Assembly (NCBI RefSeq): GCF_039542035.1
Contig: NZ_BAABHJ010000005.1
Span: 1-64,000 of the forward strand
Length of the DNA: 64,000 nucleotides
Reading direction: 5' to 3'
Source of the DNA: Actinoallomurus liliacearum
GTDB taxonomy: Bacteria > Actinomycetota > Actinomycetes > Streptosporangiales > Streptosporangiaceae
The notes beneath the pieces are model-generated. The model was given only the letters and a program-made list of their open reading frames with translations. It was not told the DNA's origin and made no database searches. A program made the position numbers and the translations under genes. Positions 1 through 6,859 of the stretch are shown here, piece by piece. Within the stretch, counting starts at the first letter, position 1. Each line of letters begins with the position of its first letter.

Positions 1-20
1 CCGGACACTTACATAGATCA

Positions 21-55
21 GGAAAGCCCGCCAGAATTGCTCTGGCGGGCTTTCC
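21..55. terminator. Perfect 15-bp hairpin, likely terminator
   Basis: Arms at 21-35 and 41-55 are exact reverse complements with a 5-base loop. The right arm ends in CTTTCC followed by TGCGTTT, so there is a weak T-rich tail for rightward transcripts. It probably ends a gene lying left of the window. There is no gene between it and the next hairpin. Confidence 0.6.
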
Positions 56-88
56 TGCGTTTAACGGCAGATCAGGCAGGCGTTTCGT

Positions 89-131
89 GGTGTCTACCCA
101 GGCGGGACGATTTCCCGCCTGGGTAGACACC
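89..131. terminator. Perfect 19-bp hairpin
   Basis: Arms at 89-107 and 113-131 are exact reverse complements around a 5-base loop. It lies about 105 bases past the cupin stop codon on the minus strand, so it may end that transcript. With the 21-55 hairpin it could insulate convergent transcripts. No T-tract is present on either side. Bases 132-235 hold no supportable gene. Confidence 0.5.
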
Positions 132-235
132 ACCGAGGGACAGGGCCCCCAGGTAGGTGACTCGTACGGGTTGCCCATCCTGTCCCCGGCGCGGCCGGTC
201 GGGCCGTATCGGCGACCTCCTCGCTCTGCGGAGGA

Positions 236-574
236 CTAGTTTCCGTACTGCTTGGTCTCGGGGCGCTCGAGCATCAGGCCGTGTGCGGGCCGGTCGGCGA
301 CGGGGCGATGGCGGACACCCCTCGGTACGACGAACAAGTCACCCCGCGTGAGGGTGACCGGCTCCCGCCCCTCCACCTCGATGCGGAAGCTGCCGTCCCA
401 GCACAGGAACAGTTCGTCCTCGTCGTGCTGGTGCCAGGGGAACTCGCCCTCGAACCGGGCTACGCGCACCACGGCGTCGTTCGCCGTCACCAGGTCCTGC
501 GGCTGGTAGGGGCCCGGCAGGCCGGCGATGACCTCGTCGATCGACACCGGGCTCGTCTCGTTCTGCGTTGTCAT
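236..574 (-). CDS. Small cupin-domain protein
   Basis: 112 residues, a single cupin_2 barrel. Metal-site motifs are visible: WHQHDEDELFL in the first cupin motif (two His and a Glu) and GDLFVVPRGVRHRPVA in the second. Such stand-alone cupins bind a metal or small ligand in the cytoplasm; the substrate cannot be read from sequence. The start chosen is the ATG at 574, because GGGAGG sits just upstream and overlaps an earlier in-frame ATG at 583. The gene is divergent from a MocR-type regulator gene and shares a 28-bp inverted repeat with it, so it is the likely target of that regulator. Confidence 0.85.
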   Translation of the reverse strand: MTTQNETSPVSIDEVIAGLPGPYQPQDLVTANDAVVRVARFEGEFPWHQHDEDELFLCWDGSFRIEVEGREPVTLTRGDLFVVPRGVRHRPVADRPAHGLMLERPETKQYGN

Positions 575-608
575 GCCTCCCATCCTTCAGCCGTACGGGA
601 CCCGGCCA

Positions 609-636
609 CAGCGCCAATCCGGGACAATTGGCGCTG
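609..636. promoter_or_regulatory. Inverted-repeat operator in the cupin/MocR divergent promoter
   Basis: CAGCGCCAAT (609-618) and ATTGGCGCTG (627-636) are exact reverse complements separated by 8 bases. The site ends 2 bases before the MocR-gene ATG and lies 35 bases upstream of the cupin start, so it suits control of both genes. GntR/MocR regulators commonly bind such sites. That this one is bound is inference. Confidence 0.55.
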
Positions 637-638
637 AG

Positions 639-1595
639 ATGGAGCCAGATGAGCTGGTCGAACGGCTGGGGCGCTGGTCGGCCGGGCGCGGGCCGCTGTA
701 CGTACTCCTCGCGGCCCGGCTGCGCCGGCTGATCGACGACGGCGAACTGCCGTCCGACACCCGGTTGCCGCCCGAGCGCGCCTTCGCGGCCGCGCTCGCG
801 GTGGGTCGGAACACGGTCGTCGCGGCGTACGAGCTGCTGCGGACGGAAGGGCGGATCGTACGGCGGCAGGGGAGCGGCACCCGCGTCGCCGGATTCGCCC
901 CGTCGGCGCCGCCCGGCACGACCGGCGCGCCGGTCTTCCTGCACCTGCTGGAGCCGCGGGACGGCGTGATCCTGCTGGCCTGCGCCGCACCGGACTCCCC
1001 ACTACCAGAACTCGCGGCGGCGTACGGAGGGATCGCCCCCGCGCTCGCGGAGATCAGCGGCGACATCGGCTACCACCCGGCGGGGAACCTGGGACTCCGG
1101 CGGGCCGTCGCCGAACGGTACGCGCGGCGCGGGGCGTCCACGGAGCCGGAACAGATCCTGGTCACCAACGGCGGCCAGCAGGCGCTGTCCCTGCTCGCCC
1201 GCGCGTTCGTACGGCCCGGCGACCGCGTCCTCGTCGAGGCCCCCACGTACCCCGGCGCGTTTGAGGCGCTCCGCGACGAGGCGGCCGTGCCCCGTACCCT
1301 GCCGCCCGGGCTCGACGGCCTCGAGGCGGCCGTGCGCGAGCACCGCCTCCCCGCGCAGCTCGCCGCCGAACTGCTGCCCCACCTGGACACGGTGGTCCGG
1401 CGCCGGGCCGCCGAGCGCCGGGTCCGCCACGACCACCTGCGCGCGGAACTGGCCCGGCGCCTTCCCTCCTGGGAGGCGCAGCCGGTCCGCGGTGGCCAGA
1501 CCCTGCGGATACGCCTGCCGTACGGCGACGGCGCCTCCTTCCGGCGGCCCGCCGGTGGCGGGCCGCACGGCGGCCACGACCTGTCGTTGATGTGA
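639..1595 (+). pseudogene. MocR/GntR-type aminotransferase-like regulator, internally deleted
   Basis: 318 residues against about 450-480 for intact MocR proteins. The N-terminal winged helix is complete (LPPERAFAAALAVGRNTV near residue 45). The PLP aminotransferase-like domain begins normally (NGGQQALSLLARAF, RPGDRVLVEAPTYPG). Near residue 230 the text jumps from the cofactor-binding half directly to LAAELLPHLDTVVRRRAAER of the C-terminal half. Roughly 100-130 residues, including the PLP lysine region, are missing in frame. The end is also abnormal and lacks the usual final strand and helix. DNA binding may persist, but effector sensing through PLP should be lost. I call it a decaying gene; a natural short form is less likely. 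Confidence 0.7.
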
Positions 1596-2023
1596 AGGAA
1601 GTCGTCCGGGTAGGTCACGCGCCAGTCGGCGGAAGAATCCGTCCCACGGGTGGTCGTTGTCGCCGTCGGCCCCGCCGCGGTCGTGGACCGGGTCGTCGAC
1701 GTCGTGCGCCGCCGGGCGGTCGGTGGCGTGCGCCGTGGCGCCGGCGATCCACCCGGCCGTGAGAGCGACCGTGATCGTGGCGGCGATCCCGATGGTCAGG
1801 CACCGAAGCGCGGCAGACGGCTGTGTTCTTCGTCATTTCCGTCATGGCGCAGCGGTGAGCACGAGGGAATCGGCTGCTTATGGAATGGCGTGACGGAACA
1901 TGTTTAGATGCGTAGTTGTCCATTTACCGCTTTCTGCGGACAACACGGCTGCCCGGTCGTCCAAGGGATGCCGCCGGGATCGTCCGAATCCCGGGTGACC
2001 AGTACGGAAAGGGGATCGGTCGT
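1596..2023. other. Intergenic stretch, possible small-gene remnant
   Basis: No confident gene. On the minus strand a reading begins MTEMTKNTAV near 1850. After an apparent one-base frame change it continues as a hydrophobic stretch (LTIGIAATITVALTAG) and a His/Asp-rich tail. That resembles a small exported protein broken by a frameshift. Without homologues this is only a suggestion. Confidence 0.2.
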
Positions 2024-3154
2024 ATGGGCCGCCCGCCCAGGAAGGTGAGTCCGAACGCCGGTCCGGCGGCCCGGTTCGCGCTCGAACTACGGGCGCTCCG
2101 CGAACAGGCGGGGAACCTGCCGTACTGGAAAATGGCGCGTCGCTGCCAGGCGTCGAAGAGCGCGCTGGCCGAAGCGGCCGCGGGCCGGCAGATACCGTCC
2201 GAGCGGGTGCTGGACGCGTACGTGAGCGTCTGCGGCGGAGACCTGAACAAGTGGCGCGCCCGCCGCGTCGAGGCGCTCGAAGAACTGGAGGCGGCGGCCC
2301 GGCCCGGAACGGCCCTGCTCCCGGCCGGCGACCGGTCACCGGTCGGCGAACCCGGCGACGCGTCGGACTCCGCGGACGGCGAGGAGACGTCGCTACCGGC
2401 CCTGCGGCGGCCGGCGAGCGTCGCCGCACCGGCCGGCGCGGGCTCCGTCGCCGCCGCCGACATCATCGACGCCGACGTGGTCGAGGACTCGATCCTCAGC
2501 CGCGTCCGGGCATCGATCGCCGGGCACGCCGCCGTCTACCTCGCGGGCCTCGCCCTCCTGGTCGCCGTCGGTACGAGCGCTGCCGTGCTGCTGACGCGGC
2601 CGGCCTCGAAGACGGCGATCGTCCGGCCGGGTGTCTCCTCGCCCGCTCCGGCCCGGCTAGCGGCGGCCGGCGGCGGCGCGCCGGCCTCGGCGAGCCCGTC
2701 CGCGAGCCCCGATCCCAGCGCCAGCGGCTCGCCCGTCCTGCCGCCCGTCCTGCCGCCCGTCACCGCGCCGACCGACCCGGCGAGCGCCTCGCCGTCGGCG
2801 CCCCGGACCGGCCGTACGGACAGCGGCCGGACTCGTCCCACGACCGGAAGGGCCGACGGCACGTCGCACCCGTACAAGGTGACCGGCGCGGACAGCGACG
2901 GCCTGGCGGTCCAGACCGAACCGCACGTGAACCACGTCCTCCACTACGTGCCGAACGGCACCACCCTGCACGTCGTCTGCCAGACCAACCACGGCGACTG
3001 GGTCAAGGAGGACGACCGCTGGCAGTACGGGCGGCACTTCACCACCTGGGACCGGCTCGCCGACGGCACCTGGGTCTACGACTGGTACATGACCACGCCG
3101 CGCGTCGACGCCAGCGGCTACTCGCCGGGCATCTCGCCCTGTCCGGGCGGCTGA
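2024..3154 (+). CDS. HTH-domain single-pass membrane protein with SH3-like tail
   Basis: 376 residues. The start is the ATG at 2024, preceded by GGAAAGGGG. Order of parts: a helix-turn-helix-like region at about 15-75 (KMARRCQASKSALAEAAAGR), an acidic/Pro linker, one membrane span near 165-188 (VYLAGLALLVAVGTSAAVLL), a long Ser/Pro/Ala-rich stalk, then a C-terminal domain of about 95 residues starting HPYKVTGADSDGLAVQTEP. That tail looks like a bacterial SH3-type domain. The layout suggests a cytoplasmic DNA- or protein-binding head and an extracytoplasmic sensor or anchor. The target is unknown. The gene stands alone and converges on the hemerythrin gene. Confidence 0.75.
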   Translation: MGRPPRKVSPNAGPAARFALELRALREQAGNLPYWKMARRCQASKSALAEAAAGRQIPSERVLDAYVSVCGGDLNKWRARRVEALEELEAAARPGTALLPAGDRSPVGEPGDASDSADGEETSLPALRRPASVAAPAGAGSVAAADIIDADVVEDSILSRVRASIAGHAAVYLAGLALLVAVGTSAAVLLTRPASKTAIVRPGVSSPAPARLAAAGGGAPASASPSASPDPSASGSPVLPPVLPPVTAPTDPASASPSAPRTGRTDSGRTRPTTGRADGTSHPYKVTGADSDGLAVQTEPHVNHVLHYVPNGTTLHVVCQTNHGDWVKEDDRWQYGRHFTTWDRLADGTWVYDWYMTTPRVDASGYSPGISPCPGG

Positions 3155-3172
3155 ACCCGCGCTCGCCCGGCG

Positions 3173-3877
3173 TCAGACGCGCGGCGTGAATCGGGACAGG
3201 TCGTAGATGCCCAGCTCCTTCTCGATCCCGGCGACGCGGTCGACGACCCCGGTGAAGCCCGCGGCGCCGAAGCGGCGGTGCTCCTCGTCCTCGAATCGCT
3301 CGCCCATCTCGGCGAACTCCCGGGCCGGCATGATGTCGCGGAACGTCGGGAACACCACCGTGTCCTCGCGGGCCTCGTGCGGCGAGTACATCCGGTCGAA
3401 GGACCTCATGGCGTCGATGACCCGGTCGCGGGTACGCGCGTCCGTCAGGCCCTGGGCGGTGGCGCCGGCCAGGATCCGCCGGGTGAGGATCCGGCCCTTG
3501 TCGTGCTGGGTCGTCAGCACGCTCACCGTGCCGACCAGCCTCCCGGCCTTCCGCAGGCGCGGGAAGACGAACCTCTCCTCGAGGTGCTCGTGGTACTGCT
3601 CGATGAACGTACGGATGATGTCGGCGGAGTCGTGCAGTGCCTCCGGTGGGAGACGCGTCCCGGCGCGCAGCCGCCGCTCCGCCTCCTGGTAGATCAGCAG
3701 GATCCGCTTCAGGACACCGTGCTCGCGCATGAGGTCCTCGGTCGGCGGCACCTCCTCCGCGGGAGCCGCGACCGCCGCCGTATGAGCGCCGCCCGCCGAG
3801 ACCAGCACACCCCCCGCCGTCACCGCGGACAGCCGCAACAGCCGCCGCCGCTCCCACACGGACTCGACCCTGGCCAT
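3173..3877 (-). CDS. Tat-like exported hemerythrin-domain protein
   Basis: 234 residues. The N-terminus has a twin-arginine-like stretch (ERRRLLRLSAVTAGG) and an Ala-rich hydrophobic segment, pointing to export of a folded protein. The rest is a hemerythrin HHE four-helix domain. Likely iron ligands are seen in order: His in LMREHGVLKR, His and Glu in YHEHLEERFVFPRL, His in TTQHDKGR, and His and Glu in SPHEAREDTVVFP. The family binds a di-iron centre that senses or carries O2 or nitrogen oxides. No partner gene is adjacent. The last 18 bases before its stop separate it from the convergent gene ending at 3154. Confidence 0.85.
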   Translation of the reverse strand: MARVESVWERRRLLRLSAVTAGGVLVSAGGAHTAAVAAPAEEVPPTEDLMREHGVLKRILLIYQEAERRLRAGTRLPPEALHDSADIIRTFIEQYHEHLEERFVFPRLRKAGRLVGTVSVLTTQHDKGRILTRRILAGATAQGLTDARTRDRVIDAMRSFDRMYSPHEAREDTVVFPTFRDIMPAREFAEMGERFEDEEHRRFGAAGFTGVVDRVAGIEKELGIYDLSRFTPRV

Positions 3878-4079
3878 AAGCCGCCCATACCCATCCGGAC
3901 CAGGGCGAACGCGTCGATGAGCGGGGTGGTCGCTCGCCGGCGCGTTGTGGTGTCGGGGATACGAGGCGGTCGGCCGCAGGACTGCTCGAGTTCCTTGCCC
4001 GCGCTGATGAGGCCGGAGTTGTCGGGGAGTTGCGGGTTGCCGCCGGCCGCCTGCTCAACCTGACCTGTCGGGAAGTCGA

Positions 4080-4394
4080 TCAGGCTAGGACGTCGGTGGC
4101 GCGGTGGTCGCGGTCGACTCCGTCGATGAGCAGGATGACGCCTCGGGAGTTGTCCGCGCGCAGCGGGATGATCTCGCGGTAGGCGGCGGAGCCGTACCAG
4201 GCCTGGGCCGCCTGCAGGTCGGGGAACTCGATGACGATGAGGTCGCCCGACCAGTCGCCCTCCCGTACGTCGGGCTTGGCGCCGTGGATGATGAACCGCC
4301 CGCCGTACGGCTCCAGGGTCGCGTCGATCCGCTCGAGGTACTCGACGATCCCCGGGCCGACGTCGTGCAGGTGTCCGATGGCGTATCCGGCCAT
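4080..4394 (-). CDS. DUF1330 family protein
   Basis: 104 residues, a ferredoxin-like fold family of unknown function. Typical features are AGYAIGHLHDVGP at the start, the central YGGRFIIHGAKPDVREGDW and the IEFPDLQAAQAWYGSAAYREIIPLR segment. It is full length for the family and probably cytoplasmic. GGAGGAATC precedes the ATG. Bases 3878-4079 carry no complete gene; a short open reading on the plus strand near 3990-4090 (VVGELRVAAGRLLNLTC) has no start and may be a remnant. Confidence 0.85.
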   Translation of the reverse strand: MAGYAIGHLHDVGPGIVEYLERIDATLEPYGGRFIIHGAKPDVREGDWSGDLIVIEFPDLQAAQAWYGSAAYREIIPLRADNSRGVILLIDGVDRDHRATDVLA

Positions 4395-4728
4395 GATTCC
4401 TCCAGGTCCCTTGCTCGCGGAACGGGATCCGCTTTCGTTGACGACGTCAGTCTGCTGGTCGCCGCGACGCTCGGCGATTACGCGACAGGTAATGCGACGT
4501 CTTACGCGTTCGGTATCGGGTTCGCGACGGTGACTCGGTCAGGCCGGCCGGCGTGAGCCGCCGTCGGCAAGGGCGTTCGTGTTCCCCCCGACAAAGATCC
4601 ATCGAAGGTCGGATCATGGGAGAATCCCGGTCGGTCCCGGTGCGGCTCGCGCGGCGAGCGCGGCCGGGGCGGTATCTCGGGAGGGCCGGCGGTCGGCGGC
4701 CTCCCGACGCGCCGACCAGGAGGAACCC
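4395..4728. other. Intergenic region without a recognised gene
   Basis: About 330 bases between the divergent DUF1330 and LppU-like genes. I see no coding signal with a credible start and no strong hairpin. AGGAGGAACCC just before 4729 is the ribosome-binding site of the next gene. Confidence 0.4.
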
Positions 4729-5421
4729 ATGTCCGAACCGTACGGCCAGCCGCCCTCGCCCAACTGGCAGCCGTCCAGCCCGGTGCCGCCGCCCGGAGCG
4801 CACGGACCGGGGCCCGCGCCGTACGGGACGCAGCCTCCACCTCCCGGCCCCGGAATGGCCGGCCCGCAGGCCCCGTACGGCCAGCCGGGAGCGCAGGCGC
4901 CGTACGGGCAGCCCGGAGCGCAGGCGCCGTACGGGCAACCGGGAGCGCAGGCCCCGTATGGGCAGCCCGGAGCGCAGGCTCCGTACCCGCCGTCAGGCCC
5001 GTACCAGCCCGGCCCGTACGGTGCGCCGCCGTTCGGCGGGCCGACGCCCGCCCAGCGCCGGAAGCGCGCGCTGCTGGTCGTGCCGATCGCGCTCGTCCTC
5101 CTGATCGGGTTGATCGTGGTCAGCCGGCTGTCGTCGCACAGCGACGACGTGGCCGTCGGGGACTGCGTCGAGCGGGTGACGAGCGGGGCGACCCAGAGCC
5201 GCGACGACAAGATCAAGAAGGTCGGCTGCACGGACGCGAACGCCGGCTACAAGGTCGTCGGCAAGGTCGAGCACGTGTCGAAGATCAGCCTGGACATCAA
5301 GGAGAACCTCTCCGGCAACGGCAAGGGGATCTGCGGCCAGTTCCCGACCGCGACCGTCCGTTTCTGGAAGGGCACCAGCAAGGACGGCTACGTGCTCTGC
5401 ATGGCCCCGAACCAGCACTGA
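4729..5421 (+). CDS. LppU/SCO3897-like membrane protein with Pro/Gln/Tyr repeat head
   Basis: 230 residues, start at the ATG behind AGGAGG. The first 105 residues are a disordered, Pro/Tyr/Gly-rich cytoplasmic head that includes four exact 9-residue repeats (QAPYGQPGA). One membrane span follows (LLVVPIALVLLIGLIVV, about 120-136). The extracytoplasmic tail of about 90 residues begins VAVGDCVERV and has four cysteines (GDC, VGC, ICGQF, LCMAP). This resembles actinobacterial LppU/SCO3897-type proteins, which have no assigned biochemical role. It is probably a stand-alone gene. Confidence 0.7.
   Translation: MSEPYGQPPSPNWQPSSPVPPPGAHGPGPAPYGTQPPPPGPGMAGPQAPYGQPGAQAPYGQPGAQAPYGQPGAQAPYGQPGAQAPYPPSGPYQPGPYGAPPFGGPTPAQRRKRALLVVPIALVLLIGLIVVSRLSSHSDDVAVGDCVERVTSGATQSRDDKIKKVGCTDANAGYKVVGKVEHVSKISLDIKENLSGNGKGICGQFPTATVRFWKGTSKDGYVLCMAPNQH
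4867..4974 (+). repeat. Four tandem 27-bp units inside a coding region
   Basis: Units start at 4867, 4894, 4921 and 4948 and differ by one to four silent changes. Each encodes QAPYGQPGA. A fifth, diverged unit begins at 4975. The number of copies probably varies between strains by slippage. Confidence 0.9.
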
Positions 5422-5558
5422 GCGCCTCCCGGCGGGCCGCGGCGAGGGGCGGCCCCGCCGGGCGGTCGTGGGGTCCATCACTCAAAGTTCCGGTAACGCG
5501 TACTGAAAGGCGTTGGTGCGGCAGAATCTGACTACTGTCCGCGAGAATGGAGTCACGC

Positions 5559-6041
5559 ATGGAAGCCGAACCTCCGAGTACCCCGTCCTCCAGTGGCTCC
5601 CACCCGTGTGTGGTCCGGCCCGATGTCGAGCTCCTGGAGGAGGTGCTGGACCAGCTGGAGGTGAGCTCGTTCCGGGACACCCGGGGCCGCCTGGGCACGC
5701 GCTGGCCCTGCTTCAGCCTCTTCTTCACCATCCATGACGAGGACGAGGTCTTCTCCGCCCGCACGATCTACGACCACTTCTTCAGCGTTGAGGACAAGCC
5801 GACGCTCTGCGCGGTCCTCGACGAGTGGAATCGCGACACCACGGGGCTGAAGGGCTATACCGCCACCGACGACGACGGCAGTGTGATCATCGTCAGTGAG
5901 GCGATGATGCGCACCGACGGCGGCGTGACCCGTGAGCAGTTCGCCGCGTCGGCGACCATCTGGCTCGGGCTGGCCGGGTCGTTCCACCTCTGGCTGACGC
6001 AGCGGCTCTCGCTCGCCGGTCTCGCCGGCGAGCCCCTCTGA
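5559..6041 (+). CDS. YbjN domain-containing protein
   Basis: 160 residues. The fold matches the YbjN / type III secretion chaperone-like family: an N-terminal helix (PDVELLEEVLDQLE), a strand pair with WPCFSLFFTIHDEDE, and a C-terminal helical part with GVTREQFAASATIWLGLAGSFHLWL. The family is thought to act by protein binding; no enzyme activity is expected. The start at 5559 is preferred over the in-frame ATG at 5547, because GGAG at 5549-5552 gives 6-base spacing. Confidence 0.75.
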   Translation: MEAEPPSTPSSSGSHPCVVRPDVELLEEVLDQLEVSSFRDTRGRLGTRWPCFSLFFTIHDEDEVFSARTIYDHFFSVEDKPTLCAVLDEWNRDTTGLKGYTATDDDGSVIIVSEAMMRTDGGVTREQFAASATIWLGLAGSFHLWLTQRLSLAGLAGEPL

Positions 6042-6159
6042 GGCCACCGGCCGTTCGGTTCCGCTTCCCCCGGAGACATGATCATCGGGCCTATTGTTGA
6101 TCATGAAGGATCGGGGCATCCGGTCCGTTCGGCGACGAGTCGGTGTGGATGGGAGCGGT

Positions 6160-6588
6160 ATGGACGGGATGAAGAGGATCGCCGCGGCGGGGCTGGGGAT
6201 CGGCGTGGCCCTGACGGCCTCGGCGGTCGTGGCCAGCGCGGCGCAGGCGCAGACCCTGGCGCAGCCGTACACGCCGGAGCAGATCTGCGGGTCCGGCTTC
6301 CAGGTGATCGAGTCGCAGCCGCTGGGCAAGGCCGGTGAGGCGCGCGTCTACTTCCTCAACAACGGGCCGACCAACTGCGTGGTGACGCTCAAGCAGGGGG
6401 CGTACGTCGGCAACTCCGTCAAGATCTCGGCCCGCCTGCAGATCGTGGGCGGGAGCACGCAGACCGACGGCCCCGCGGCGTTCAAGTACTACGCCGGACC
6501 GCTGAAGGCGGATCCGCAGGGCGGATGCATGGTCTACGGCGGCACCTACGGCTCCTACAGCTACACGTCCCCGTCCACCTGCGGCTGA
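6160..6588 (+). CDS. Small secreted protein of unknown function
   Basis: 142 residues with a clear Sec signal peptide (MKRIAAAGLGIGVALTAS, then AQAQTLA, with cleavage likely after the Ala-rich stretch). The mature part of about 105 residues has four cysteines (ICGSG, TNCVV, GGCMV, STCG) that could form two disulfides. It starts YTPEQICGSGFQVIESQPLG. I do not recognise a named family. The start at 6160 follows GGGAG; the ATG at 6169 is an alternative. A strong terminator follows at once, so it is a single-gene transcript. Confidence 0.75.
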   Translation: MDGMKRIAAAGLGIGVALTASAVVASAAQAQTLAQPYTPEQICGSGFQVIESQPLGKAGEARVYFLNNGPTNCVVTLKQGAYVGNSVKISARLQIVGGSTQTDGPAAFKYYAGPLKADPQGGCMVYGGTYGSYSYTSPSTCG

Positions 6589-6609
6589 CCTTCCGCTTCG
6601 ACGACCCGA

Positions 6610-6646
6610 GGGTCGACCGGCCACCCGGCCCGGTCGGCCCTTTTTT
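6610..6646 (+). terminator. Rho-independent terminator
   Basis: Stem 6610-6620 pairs with 6630-6640 (11 pairs, one G-T wobble) and is followed by six T at 6641-6646. It ends the secreted-protein transcript 22 bases after its stop codon. This is the only hairpin in the window with a classic T-run. Confidence 0.85.
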
Positions 6647-6665
6647 CGTGCCATCGCGGGTATTA

Positions 6666-6713
6666 GGTTGCTTAGGGCAACCAAGTGGGTTTATAGTTGC
6701 TTCAGGCAAGCAA
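6666..6713 (+). promoter_or_regulatory. Two MarR-type operator copies over the exporter promoter
   Basis: GTTGCTTAGGGCAACCAA (ending 6684) and GTTGCTTCAGGCAAGCAA (ending 6713) share TTGCTT..GGCAA and lie 29 bases apart; each is an imperfect palindrome. A possible -10 (TATAGT, 6693-6698) lies between and overlaps the second copy, and TTGCTT at 6668 could act as -35. A MarR gene lies at the far end of the same unit, so negative autoregulation of exporter and regulator is likely. Confidence 0.6.
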
Positions 6714-6859
6714 ATGATGCCCTACCTCCCCTCCCGACCGGCGGCGCACCGAGGCCCTGACCGGCGGTGGTGAGACCCCACGATCTCCCGCGCGGACGCG
6801 ATCGCGCGGTCGCCGTACGAACGACCCCCACACCCGTAGGTGGGGGCGAAAGGAATTTG

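Noticed and set aside
1615..1923. 102-residue minus-strand ORF
   Set aside because: After about 17 residues it turns into an Arg/His-rich shadow; a frameshifted membrane-peptide reading is more protein-like, but neither is supported enough to call a gene.
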